Made by a program: the position numbers and the translations under genes. Under the pieces are notes generated by a model. It did not search any database, had not been told where the DNA came from, and saw nothing but the letters and a program-made list of their open reading frames with translations. This document shows, one piece after another, positions 5,842-13,664 of a DNA stretch of 13,833 nt. Source of the DNA: Oscillospiraceae bacterium (GTDB taxonomy: Bacteria > Bacillota > Clostridia > Oscillospirales > Oscillospiraceae); the NCBI GenBank assembly GCA_020025715.1, contig JAHHRQ010000049.1:1-13833 (forward strand), written 5' to 3'. Position 1 is the stretch's first letter. Each line of letters opens with the position of its first letter.

Positions 5842-8136
5842 TTAATTGCCGTTACGCTCAACCGAGGAAACACCCGGAATTGAGCCGAGACGGCCCATAA
5901 TATATTTAAGCTCTGCTGCATTTTTAACCTCTAAGCTTACCACTGTGTAGGCAAGTCCGCCGCCGGTATCTCTGGATGAAAGGGTGCGAACCTTGGCATT
6001 GAGAGAGTTTAACACAGTTGCTATATCCATTACAAGACCGGAACGGTCTTTTGAGGAAATGAGCAGGGTGGTTACATAGCTGTCGGTAATGGTTCTTGCC
6101 CATTCAACCTTAACCCAGCGACCGTCAGAGCCGGGATCGCCCATGCGCTTCTGGTAGTTTTCACAGTCACGGCGGTGAATTGATACGCCCTGACCGCGGG
6201 TAATAAAGCCCACAATATCGTCCCCGGGAACGGGGGTGCAGCAGCGGGAGAATTTAACAAGGCAGTTATCAAGACCCTCAACCAGAACGCCGTGTACGCC
6301 CTTCTTCTCCTTCTTGGCGATAAGCTCACGCCGCTCGGCGGCCTGAGAAACTTTATCAAGAACTGATTTCTTGGGGTCGGGCTTAAGATTTTTAAGCTCG
6401 TCTTTCAGTCTGTTTGCAACTCTTGCAACGGTAACGCCGCCGTAGCCTATGGCGGCATAAAGATCCTCTTTAGTGGCAAAGGACAGACGCTTTAAAACGT
6501 GGGACATAACCTCATCGCACAGCACATCTTCGGCGTTTACGCCCATGTGCTTAAGCTCATCGAAGAGCATTTCGCTGCCGCGGATAATGTTGTCTTCACG
6601 GCGCTCCTTCTTGTACCACTGCTTGATCTTGGTTCTTGCAGAGCCGCTCTTTGCAACATTCAGCCAGTCGCGGCTGGGGCCGGGGGCGGAATTGGAGGTG
6701 CGTATCTCCACTATATCTCCGTTTTGCAGCTTGTGGTCAAAGGTGACAATTCTGCCGTTTACCTTTGCGCCAACCATGTGGTTACCCACATCGGAGTGAA
6801 TAGAATAGGCAAAATCTATGGGGGTTGCGCCGGCGGGCAGGTTTATAACGTCACCCTTGGGGGAGAAAACGAAAACCTCGTCAGCGAACATATCAATTTT
6901 AAGGTTATGGAAAAAGTCCTGAGCGTCGGACTCCTGCTGGCTTTCAAGAAGTCTGCGTATCCATGCAAACTTGTCTTCATCGCCGGCCTTGACGGAGTTT
7001 CCGCCGTCGCTCATTTTATATTTCCAGTGAGCCGCAATACCGTATTCTGCGGTGTGGTGCATGTCCCATGTGCGTATCTGAACCTCAAAGGGAATACCCT
7101 CGGAGCCGATAACGGTGGTGTGAACGCTCTGGTACATGTTGGGCTTGGGGGTGGAAATGTAGTCCTTGAAGCGGCCGGGGACAGGCTTGAACATGTCGTG
7201 GATAATACCTAAAACGTTATAACATTCTGGGATAGTATCGACGATTACACGGAATGCACACAGGTCGAAAATTCCGTTTATGCTCAGCTTCTGGGAGTAC
7301 ATTTTACGGTAAATGCTGTAAACATGCTTGATGCGGTAGAAAATGGAGGCTTTGCAGCCCTCGGCTGCCAGACGCTTTTCAATCTTCAGCTTCATGTTCT
7401 TCATGAAGTTTTCCAGAGTGGGCATCTTCTTTTCCAGAGCCTCGGTTATCTCCTTGTAGCCGGTGGGGTCAAGGTACTGGAGAGACAGGTCTTCCAGCTC
7501 CCATTTTGCTTTCTGCATACCTAAGCGGTGAGCAATAGGGGCGTAAATCTCCATGGTTTCCAGAGATTTTGAGCGCTGCTTTTCCGGGGACTGGTATGCC
7601 ATGGTGCGCATGTTGTGCAGGCGGTCGGCAATCTTAATGAGGATAACGCGGATGTCCTTTGCCATTGCCATAAGCATTTTACGCAGGTTTTCCATCTGCT
7701 CGTCCTCTTTGCTGGTGTACTGAACCCGTGTCAGCTTTGTAACGCCTTCAACTATATCAGCCACCGCCGTGCCGAACTGCTTTGCAATGTCGGCATGGGT
7801 GAGGGGAGTATCTTCGATTACATCGTGGAGCAGGGCGGCGATTATAGAATCCTCGTCAAGACCCATATCCACGGAAATGTCGGCCGCTGCAACGCAGTGG
7901 GTCACATAGGGGGAGCCCTCCTTGCGCTTCTGACCGGAATGGGCGGTCTTTGCCATTTCATAGGCGGCTCTTATCCTGCCTATATCCATTCCGTGTCCGG
8001 TGCTCTTTATCTTTTCTTCAAGCTCGGCATACATCTTATCCGGGTCCAGAAGCTCATGGTCGGGTACTGTGCTGGATGCTTCCATAACCTTTCCGGTGTT
8101 TACCGCTGCTGCGTTCTTTTCTTTTTTATCTGTCAT
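5842..8136 (-). CDS. rel: Bifunctional (p)ppGpp synthetase/hydrolase Rel
   Basis: Makes and degrades the alarmone (p)ppGpp on ribosomes during amino acid starvation. 764 residues with every expected domain. The hydrolase HD domain (about 60-180) has all its metal and catalytic residues: His80, His104-Asp105, Glu108-Asp109, Asp171 and Asn175. The synthetase domain (about 240-370) carries GRFKDY with the RXKD signature (322-325) of bifunctional enzymes rather than the EXDD of RelA, plus YQSVHTTV and EVQIRT. TGS domain about 418-480; zinc-finger region with Cys632-Cys633, His654 and Cys658; ACT domain about 685-764. Both activities should therefore be intact. The ATG at 8136 is preceded by AGGTGA and begins 18 bases after the recJ stop. 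The first 30 or so residues are poorly conserved. In many Firmicutes this gene is called relA although it is the bifunctional Rel. Confidence 0.97.
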   Translation of the reverse strand: MTDKKEKNAAAVNTGKVMEASSTVPDHELLDPDKMYAELEEKIKSTGHGMDIGRIRAAYEMAKTAHSGQKRKEGSPYVTHCVAAADISVDMGLDEDSIIAALLHDVIEDTPLTHADIAKQFGTAVADIVEGVTKLTRVQYTSKEDEQMENLRKMLMAMAKDIRVILIKIADRLHNMRTMAYQSPEKQRSKSLETMEIYAPIAHRLGMQKAKWELEDLSLQYLDPTGYKEITEALEKKMPTLENFMKNMKLKIEKRLAAEGCKASIFYRIKHVYSIYRKMYSQKLSINGIFDLCAFRVIVDTIPECYNVLGIIHDMFKPVPGRFKDYISTPKPNMYQSVHTTVIGSEGIPFEVQIRTWDMHHTAEYGIAAHWKYKMSDGGNSVKAGDEDKFAWIRRLLESQQESDAQDFFHNLKIDMFADEVFVFSPKGDVINLPAGATPIDFAYSIHSDVGNHMVGAKVNGRIVTFDHKLQNGDIVEIRTSNSAPGPSRDWLNVAKSGSARTKIKQWYKKERREDNIIRGSEMLFDELKHMGVNAEDVLCDEVMSHVLKRLSFATKEDLYAAIGYGGVTVARVANRLKDELKNLKPDPKKSVLDKVSQAAERRELIAKKEKKGVHGVLVEGLDNCLVKFSRCCTPVPGDDIVGFITRGQGVSIHRRDCENYQKRMGDPGSDGRWVKVEWARTITDSYVTTLLISSKDRSGLVMDIATVLNSLNAKVRTLSSRDTGGGLAYTVVSLEVKNAAELKYIMGRLGSIPGVSSVERNGN

Positions 8137-8154
8137 AAGGCTTCACCTGATTTC

Positions 8155-10164
8155 TTATTTTGCCCTCAGCGTCCGCATTATTCTGCTGCCCTCCAAGTCG
8201 GCCTTGCCCTCAATATGGGAGGGTGAGGCATGGAAGATGCTGCCGTCGGCACTTTTTAAAAGGCCGGTTTCCAGAAATGTCATAATGCAGATACAGAATT
8301 TTTCCGGCTCCATGCCGTCGGGACACTGGGATATTATCTCCTCTACGCTGCCGTCCAGAACAGTTGAAGCATTAAAGCTCTTCCATATTCTGGCAAAATC
8401 CTGCCGCTCCGGACGATACCTGACTGCGGCGCGGGCAGCACATTCATTGTTACCCAGTATCTCACGGCACAGCTCCAGCGGATTGTGCTTTCTCAGGGAA
8501 GTCACGTTAAGCTGTACTGAGGTGGTGCCGAGATAGTGATTGATTTCGGGGTTGAATGCAAGGTCTATATAATCACCGTGTCGGAGATTAAAGTCGGTTG
8601 AGATATGATTAAAATAAATTCCGTCCATATGGTAGCCGTCAAGACTTACCCTCAGGCGCAGATGACCGCCGTTGGTGTTTGAAAAGTCGTCTACTTTCAA
8701 ATCCAACATACACATAAGGGGTCTTTCGTTACCCTCTCCGCATGGCTCAAGCATGTTGAGTTCCTCAACGTTTTTGACGCTGAGAGCGGCGGGACGGCAT
8801 ATAAACATGTCGCAGATTGTGCTTGGGGGACGCTCCGGATTATGCTCTCTATAATAATCTGCCATTGCCTCACGGAAGGGGGCAACCATGTCTTTTTTTA
8901 TAGTAAGTCCGGCGGCTTTTGCGTGACCGCCGAAGCCGGTAAGGTAAGAGGAGCAGGCGGAGAGAGCTTCATAAAGGTTGAAGTCTCCGTAGCTGCGGCA
9001 GGAGCCTTTGCCGTTTTCCCCGTCCATACTGATCATAATGGCGGGCAGGCCGAATTCCTCCGCAACCTTTGAGGCAACAATGCCTATAACGCCCTGCTGC
9101 CAGTCGTCGGCACTTAAAACTATGGGCGTTTCGGGATTTTTGCCCTCAAGCATTTTGAAAGCCTGGGCGCTGATGCTGTCCTGAACGTTTTTCCGCTCCT
9201 GATTTAAAAGGCACAGTCTCTCAGCCAGAGCCGCAGACCTGTCCTTATCAATGCACATGAAAAGCTCACGGGCAAGGTCAGCCTGATACATTCTGCCCGC
9301 AGCGTTAATTCTGGGGCCTATGCGAAAGCCGATGTCGCCGGCTCCTATCTCCGAGCTGGGCTTAATGCCGGAGGCACTGATAAGAGAGGCAAACCCCGGA
9401 TCGGGATTGACATTCAGCTTCTTTAAGCCGCGGCAGACAAGATAGCGGTTTTCACCGAGTAAGGGCATAACGTCTGCAACGGTGCCAACTGCCACATAGT
9501 CGCAGTAGCGCTCGATAACCTTTTCCCAGCTGCCCTCGCAGGCGCAGAGCAGCTTTAAGGCAACGCCCACACCGGCAAGGTTCTTATTAGGATAATTATC
9601 CCCGGGACGCTTGCAGTCTATAACTGCAACTGCATTCGGCAGAATTCCGTCCCGATTACATTCGTGGTGGTCTGTTATTATAACATCCATGCCGATTGAG
9701 TGGGCATACTCCACTTCCTCAACAGCGGAAATGCCGCAGTCAACGCTTATTAAAAGCTCTACGCCCTTTTCTCTCAGCGCGTGGAGCGCGGATTTGTTAA
9801 GACCGTAGCCGTCTTTCAGCCTGTCGGGGATGTAGGGATAGCAGATTAGACCCTTGCTGCGGAGATAATGGGTGGTAATACATGTGGATGTAATGCCGTC
9901 GGCGTCATAGTCACCGAAAACGGCGGTACATTCCTTATTTTTAATTGCCCTGTGAATACGCTCAACAGCCTTGTCCATGTCTGTTAAAAGCATGGGGTCG
10001 TGGAGGAGATCCTCACCGGAGGAAAGAAAAACTTCCGCATCAGCCCTTGTTTTTATCCCGTGCAGAGCCAGAGCCTCCACAAGCAGAGGACCATAGCCCG
10101 CACTGTAAAGCTCAGAGTGTACAGAGGCCGCGGCAAATGGTATTGCCCAGCGATTGTTTTTCAT
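8155..10164 (-). CDS. recJ: Single-stranded-DNA-specific 5'-3' exonuclease RecJ
   Basis: Degrades 5'-ended single-stranded DNA in recombinational repair and mismatch repair. 669 residues. Seen: DHH-domain motif GDYDADG (84-90), VDCGIS with Asp142, TDHHE (164-168) and NLAGVGVA (195-202), all with the manganese-binding Asp and His residues present. Then GPRINAAGRM (283-292), DHHA1 motif FGGHAKAAG (411-419), and an OB-fold region of about 450-550 that binds DNA. The last 110 or so residues form a variable tail seen in Firmicutes RecJ. The ATG at 10164 has GGGGAGGG 8 bases upstream and matches the usual N-terminus. It leads the block recJ-rel-dtd-MBL hydrolase. A promoter candidate lies at 10203-10231, but no terminator separates it from the LOG gene upstream, so read-through is possible. 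Confidence 0.96.
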   Translation of the reverse strand: MKNNRWAIPFAAASVHSELYSAGYGPLLVEALALHGIKTRADAEVFLSSGEDLLHDPMLLTDMDKAVERIHRAIKNKECTAVFGDYDADGITSTCITTHYLRSKGLICYPYIPDRLKDGYGLNKSALHALREKGVELLISVDCGISAVEEVEYAHSIGMDVIITDHHECNRDGILPNAVAVIDCKRPGDNYPNKNLAGVGVALKLLCACEGSWEKVIERYCDYVAVGTVADVMPLLGENRYLVCRGLKKLNVNPDPGFASLISASGIKPSSEIGAGDIGFRIGPRINAAGRMYQADLARELFMCIDKDRSAALAERLCLLNQERKNVQDSISAQAFKMLEGKNPETPIVLSADDWQQGVIGIVASKVAEEFGLPAIMISMDGENGKGSCRSYGDFNLYEALSACSSYLTGFGGHAKAAGLTIKKDMVAPFREAMADYYREHNPERPPSTICDMFICRPAALSVKNVEELNMLEPCGEGNERPLMCMLDLKVDDFSNTNGGHLRLRVSLDGYHMDGIYFNHISTDFNLRHGDYIDLAFNPEINHYLGTTSVQLNVTSLRKHNPLELCREILGNNECAARAAVRYRPERQDFARIWKSFNASTVLDGSVEEIISQCPDGMEPEKFCICIMTFLETGLLKSADGSIFHASPSHIEGKADLEGSRIMRTLRAK

Positions 10165-10202
10165 TTTTCATCCCTCCCCGACAATTACTTCTTTAATTGA
10201 AT

Positions 10203-10231
10203 ATAATAACAGATTTTACTATGCAATTCAA
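10203..10231 (-). promoter_or_regulatory. Candidate promoter of the recJ-rel-dtd-hydrolase block
   Basis: On the minus strand TTGAAT (10226-10231) and TATTAT (10203-10208) are separated by exactly 17 bases, in the 68-base gap between the LOG stop codon and the recJ start. Expected leader is about 30 bases. Confidence 0.45.
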
Positions 10232-10232
10232 C

Positions 10233-10814
10233 TTATTTGTTATAGTCTGCAAGCCGTCTCACAGAGCCGTGAAGCTCATCTTTTTCCATAAGCTTCTCCA
10301 TTGCCTCTGCGGGGGTGGAGGCAACCTTATAAAGCTCCATGCAGCTCTCGCTCATGAATTTCTGCTGAGCGGTATTTTTCAGCATTGCGAACATGGGTTC
10401 ATAATAGCCGTCGGTATTTAAAATTACTATGGGTTTATCAAGCTGTCCCAGCTGTTTTAATGTGAGTGTTTCAAAAAATTCCTCAAAGCTGCCTATACCG
10501 CCGGGCAGGAGAATAAAGCCGTCTGCCTTTTCCTCCATCATGGCCTTGCGGTCACGCATGGTGTCGGTGAGAATGAACTGACCGCAGCTTTTAAAGAGAA
10601 CTCCGGGAATATCGAAAAATCCGGGCGCTATGCCGATAACATGAGCGCCGCCGTGAAACGCAGCCTTGGCACATGAACCCATGAGCCCTTCTCTGCCGCC
10701 GCCGAACACCAGAGTATGCCCGTTTTCAGCAATCAAACGGCCCATTTCTGCTGCCGCATCATAATATTTGCTCTCCAACTTTTCGGAAGATGCACCGTAA
10801 ACGCATATATTCAT
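10233..10814 (-). CDS. LOG-family protein (TIGR00730 type), putative nucleoside 5'-monophosphate phosphoribohydrolase
   Basis: 193 residues from ATG 10814; Rossmann-like fold of the LOG family, whose characterised members cleave cytokinin-riboside monophosphates or AMP to free base plus ribose 5-phosphate. Seen: N-terminal ICVYGASS (3-10), FGGGREGLMG (37-46), MRDRK (86-90) supplying the catalytic Arg/Lys pair, and PGGIGSFEE (104-112), the family PGGxGTxxE motif with Ser in place of Thr109 and the catalytic Glu112 kept. The in-frame ATG at 10832 is 6 codons upstream but lacks a good ribosome binding site, whereas AAAGGA (10824-10829) sits 9 bases before 10814, and the protein then begins right at the first beta strand. 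A consensus promoter lies upstream. In bacteria these proteins are often annotated as putative lysine decarboxylase, which is not supported. The cellular substrate here is unknown; purine salvage is the likely field. Confidence 0.9.
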   Translation of the reverse strand: MNICVYGASSEKLESKYYDAAAEMGRLIAENGHTLVFGGGREGLMGSCAKAAFHGGAHVIGIAPGFFDIPGVLFKSCGQFILTDTMRDRKAMMEEKADGFILLPGGIGSFEEFFETLTLKQLGQLDKPIVILNTDGYYEPMFAMLKNTAQQKFMSESCMELYKVASTPAEAMEKLMEKDELHGSVRRLADYNK

Positions 10815-10855
10815 GTAAACATGTCCTTTCATGTAGAATTTTAGCCTATCTTTAT

Positions 10856-10884
10856 ATTATATTTCCGCAAAAGCCCTGTGTCAA
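10856..10884 (-). promoter_or_regulatory. Consensus sigma-A promoter of the LOG-family gene
   Basis: Perfect TTGACA (10879-10884) and perfect TATAAT (10856-10861) on the minus strand with a 17-base spacer, about 40 bases before the ATG at 10814. This is the best match to consensus in the window and predicts strong, constitutive expression. Confidence 0.85.
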
Positions 10885-10895
10885 TCGGCTTTTTC

Positions 10896-10924
10896 TTGAC
10901 CCAAGTAGGGTTTTGAGGTATCAT
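10896..10924 (+). promoter_or_regulatory. Promoter of the metal ABC importer operon
   Basis: TTGACC (10896-10901), 17 bases, TATCAT (10919-10924), with the start codon 22 bases further on. A TATAAT at 10924-10929 overlaps but would be spaced 22 bases from the -35 box. The -35 boxes of this promoter and the divergent LOG promoter are 11 bases apart. I see no obvious Zur-type palindrome over it. Confidence 0.6.
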
Positions 10925-10946
10925 ATAATTTGGATTGGAGGCGCTT

Positions 10947-11963
10947 ATGAAAAGAAGCCTTGTTATTTTTATAGTTTTAACCCTGTGCCTGAGCCTTACC
11001 GCCTGCGGCGGAGGGCCTTATGAAAGCTCGGGTGAGGGGCTTTCGGTTATCGCTACCGGTTTTCCGTCCTTTGATTTTACAAGGGAAATAGGAGGGGAGC
11101 GGGTTAAGGTGACCATGCTTGTTCCTCCCGGTGCGGAGACTCACAGCTTTGAGCCTACACCGCAGGATATTATAAGAATTGAAAACTGCGATTTGCTTGT
11201 CTGCGCCGGAGGAGACTCCGAAGCGTGGCTTGAGACTGTTCTGGAGGGTCAGAGCGGGGATATAAACAAAATTACTATGCTTGACTGCGTGAATGCGCTG
11301 GAAGAGGAGCACAAGGAAGGTATGCAGATAAGCCGCAGACATGAGCAGGAACACGCCCATGAGCACGAAGAAGAGGAGCACGAGGAAGACCATGTGCATG
11401 ACCGCGAGGAGAAGCATGTACATGCTCATCATCACGAGTTTGACGAGCATGTGTGGTGCTCTCCCGTAAATGCGGATAAAATCTGCCGGGAAATCTGCCT
11501 GAGACTTACGGAGCTTGACCCCGCAGGCGCAGAATACTACCTGCAAAATTACAGGGACTATTCCGAAAAGCTTATGGAGCTTGACAGCGAGTTCAGAGAA
11601 GCGGTGGAAAACGGAAAGAGCGACACCCTGATTTTTGCCGACCGTTTCCCCGTGCGCTACTTTGTGGAGGAATACGGCCTTGATTACTATGCTGCATTCC
11701 CCGGCTGCGCCGACGATGTGGAGCCTTCCGCAAAGACTGTTGCGTTTTTAATCGACATGGTTCGGGAAAACCACGTTCCCGCCGTGCTGCATATTGAGTT
11801 TTCAAACGAAAAAATGGCAGATATAATCTGCGAGGAAACCGGCTGTAAAAAGCTGCTTTTCCACTCCTGCCACAATGTTACAAGACAGGAGCTTGACGAC
11901 GGCGTAAGCTATCTGGAGCTTATGCGGCAAAATGTTTTAACTGTTAAGGAGGCCCTTTCCTGA
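10947..11963 (+). CDS. znuA: Metal (zinc-type) ABC transporter substrate-binding lipoprotein, ZnuA-like
   Basis: Captures a divalent metal, probably Zn2+, outside the membrane and delivers it to the permease. 338 residues from ATG 10947, chosen because GGAGG (10937-10941) lies 5 bases upstream and the signal peptide starts there. Lipoprotein signal with lipobox LTAC, so acylated at Cys20. Seen: PPGAETHSFEPTPQD with metal ligand His66, a His/Glu-rich loop at 132-168 with 13 His, typical of zinc-specific ZnuA proteins, and HVWCSP with ligand His168. The position of the usual third ligand His reads FADRFPVRYF (230-239), with no His; two His occur later in FHSCHN (305-310). Forms an operon with the ATPase and permease genes, overlapping the former by one base. 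Confidence 0.92.
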   Translation: MKRSLVIFIVLTLCLSLTACGGGPYESSGEGLSVIATGFPSFDFTREIGGERVKVTMLVPPGAETHSFEPTPQDIIRIENCDLLVCAGGDSEAWLETVLEGQSGDINKITMLDCVNALEEEHKEGMQISRRHEQEHAHEHEEEEHEEDHVHDREEKHVHAHHHEFDEHVWCSPVNADKICREICLRLTELDPAGAEYYLQNYRDYSEKLMELDSEFREAVENGKSDTLIFADRFPVRYFVEEYGLDYYAAFPGCADDVEPSAKTVAFLIDMVRENHVPAVLHIEFSNEKMADIICEETGCKKLLFHSCHNVTRQELDDGVSYLELMRQNVLTVKEALS

Positions 11964-12667
11964 TGGCTATACTTAAATGTGAGGACCTGAGCTTTGCATA
12001 CGAAGGGCGGCAGGTTCTGAGCGATGTGAATTTTACCCTCAGCGCCGGAAACTATCTCTGCGTTGTAGGCGAGAACGGTTCCGGTAAATCTACCCTTATA
12101 AAAGGTCTTTTGAGGCTTAAAAGCCCTGAAAGCGGAAAAATAATTTTCGGTGAGGGCCTTAAGGCCACCGAAATCGGCTATCTGCCCCAGCAGACCGCTA
12201 TGCAGAAGGATTTCCCCGCCAGTGTATACGAGGTGGTGCTGTCCGGCTGCCTCAACTCTCTGGGAAAACGGCGCTGGTACAATAAGGACGATAAGAAAAA
12301 GGCCATGGAGAACATGGAGCGCATGGGCATTGAGGACATTAAGGACAAGAGCTACCAGAGCCTTTCCGGCGGTCAGCAGCAGAGGGTTCTGCTTGCAAGA
12401 GCATTGTGCGCCACAAAAAAGCTTCTGCTTCTGGACGAGCCTGTAACCGGCCTTGACCCTATCGCAACAGGGGAGATGTACAACCTTATTAAGCTTGTAA
12501 ACCTCTGCGACAACATAACCGTTATAATGGTTTCCCACGATATTCACGAGGCCGTCCGCTACGCCACACATATTCTGCACCTTGGACACAGACAGCTGTT
12601 TTTCGGCACCGCGGCAGAATATAAGGAAAGCGACCTTGCAAGACGCTTTTTGGGAGGCAGAGTATGA
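11963..12667 (+). CDS. znuC: Metal ABC transporter ATP-binding protein, ZnuC-like
   Basis: Cytoplasmic ATPase that powers metal import through the ZnuB-like permease. 234 residues, normal for the family. Seen: Walker A GENGSGKST (36-44), Q-loop Gln76/77 in YLPQQT, ABC signature LSGGQQQR (134-141), Walker B LLLLDEP (154-160), D-loop GLDP, and H-loop His192 in SHDIHE; all catalytic residues are present. The ATG overlaps the stop of the upstream lipoprotein gene by one base (TGATG), with AAGGAGG inside that gene's last codons, so translation is coupled. Its own stop overlaps the permease start by four bases (ATGA). Confidence 0.96.
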   Translation: MAILKCEDLSFAYEGRQVLSDVNFTLSAGNYLCVVGENGSGKSTLIKGLLRLKSPESGKIIFGEGLKATEIGYLPQQTAMQKDFPASVYEVVLSGCLNSLGKRRWYNKDDKKKAMENMERMGIEDIKDKSYQSLSGGQQQRVLLARALCATKKLLLLDEPVTGLDPIATGEMYNLIKLVNLCDNITVIMVSHDIHEAVRYATHILHLGHRQLFFGTAAEYKESDLARRFLGGRV

Positions 12668-13473
12668 CTGAGCTTATAAATATGTTTTCTTACAGCTTTA
12701 TTCAGCGTGCCGCCGTGGTGGGAATTCTGGTGAGCCTCTGTGCCGCACTTCTGGGCGTGTCTCTGGTATTAAAGCGTTATTCCATGATAGGCGACGGCCT
12801 TTCCCATGTGGGCTTCGGCGCTCTGGCTATTGCCGCTTCACTTAATTTAGCCCCTCTTGCGGTTGCTATTCCCACGGTAATAATTGCCGCCGTGTTCCTG
12901 CTCCGACTCAGCCAGAACAGCAAAATTAAAGGCGATGCCGCCATTGCTATAATCTCATCCTCTGCCCTTGCAATCGGCGTTATCAGCGTTTCCGTTACAA
13001 CCGGCATGAATACGGAAATTTCAAGCTACATGTTCGGAAGTATCCTGTCTCTCAGTTCTTCCGATGCAATCCTTTCCGTTATCCTGTCCGCTGCGGTGCT
13101 GTGCCTTTTCATTATCTATTATCCCCGCATCTTCGCCGTCACCTTTGACGAGAGCTTTTCCAAGGCTACCGGAACAAAGACAGAGATTTATAACACTCTC
13201 ATTGCGGTGCTCACCGCCGTGACCGTGGTTCTGGGCATGAGAATGATGGGCGCTCTGCTCATTTCCTCCCTTATAATTTTCCCCGCTCTCTCAGCAATGC
13301 GGGTTTGCAGAAGCTTTAAGAGCGTTGTGCTCTGCTCCGCCGGAATTTCCGTGTTCTGCTTCATGCTGGGGCTTATCGCCTCCTATTTTATGGAAACACC
13401 TACCGGCGCCAGCATTGTTGCCGCTGACCTTGTGGTTTTCGGTATCTTCTCACTTATCGGCAGAAAAAAATGA
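12664..13473 (+). CDS. znuB: Metal ABC transporter permease (ABC-3 family), ZnuB-like
   Basis: Integral membrane channel of the metal importer. 269 residues with about eight hydrophobic segments. Seen: the conserved GDGLSHVGFGALAIA (43-57) of the ABC-3 family, the cytoplasmic FDESFSKATG (161-170) that docks on the ATPase, GMRMMGALLISSL (191-203) and TPTGASIV (245-252). It starts at the ATGA overlap with the ATPase gene and ends 7 bases before a strong terminator, so the operon is closed: binding protein, ATPase, permease. Members of this family move Zn2+, Mn2+ or Fe2+; the His-rich loop of the binding protein favours zinc. Confidence 0.96.
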   Translation: MTELINMFSYSFIQRAAVVGILVSLCAALLGVSLVLKRYSMIGDGLSHVGFGALAIAASLNLAPLAVAIPTVIIAAVFLLRLSQNSKIKGDAAIAIISSSALAIGVISVSVTTGMNTEISSYMFGSILSLSSSDAILSVILSAAVLCLFIIYYPRIFAVTFDESFSKATGTKTEIYNTLIAVLTAVTVVLGMRMMGALLISSLIIFPALSAMRVCRSFKSVVLCSAGISVFCFMLGLIASYFMETPTGASIVAADLVVFGIFSLIGRKK

Positions 13474-13480
13474 ATATGTA

Positions 13481-13523
13481 AATGAATAGGAATGAAAATA
13501 TTCATTCCTATTCATTATTTTTT
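13481..13523 (+). terminator. Intrinsic terminator of the metal importer operon
   Basis: Perfect 16-base stem: 13481-13496 (AATGAATAGGAATGAA) pairs with 13501-13516, loop AATA, followed by A and seven T (13517-13524). Unusually AT-rich for a terminator stem, but long enough to be stable. Confidence 0.88.
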
Positions 13524-13594
13524 GAATAAACGCATAAAAAATGAATAATATTAGAAAAAATTGAAAAATTACGTATATTTTTTCAGAAAAGCTA

Positions 13595-13623
13595 TTGACA
13601 AACAAATACACGGGTGCTATTAT
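13595..13623 (+). promoter_or_regulatory. Sigma-A promoter of the terminal lipoprotein gene
   Basis: Perfect TTGACA (13595-13600), 17 bases, TATTAT (13618-13623), with A/T-rich DNA upstream (13530-13592) that could act as an UP element. Predicted leader about 35 bases. Confidence 0.8.
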
Positions 13624-13632
13624 CACACTCGT
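13610..13632. promoter_or_regulatory. Imperfect inverted repeat around the -10 box of the terminal lipoprotein gene
   Basis: ACGGGTG (13610-13616) and CACTCGT (13626-13632) match as inverted copies at six of seven positions, with the -10 box in between. The placement suits an operator; the binding protein is unknown. Confidence 0.3.
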
Positions 13633-13664
13633 AAATTAAATATAACTTTTTGGAGGAAAATAAA

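Noticed and set aside
6499..8226. Long plus-strand open frames opposite rel (up to 237 codons)
   Set aside because: Antisense shadows of an intact, fully motif-bearing Rel protein; there is no ribosome binding site logic or family signature.
10869..10894. Hairpin AAAAGCC/GGCTTTT followed by T residues, resembling a terminator
   Set aside because: The stem is only 7 bases with an 11-base loop, no plus-strand gene ends before it, and it overlaps the -35 box of the LOG promoter. It is probably incidental.
11909..12589. 226-codon minus-strand open frame opposite the ATPase gene
   Set aside because: The plus-strand ATPase has every Walker, signature and H-loop motif in order; the antisense frame is a shadow of it.
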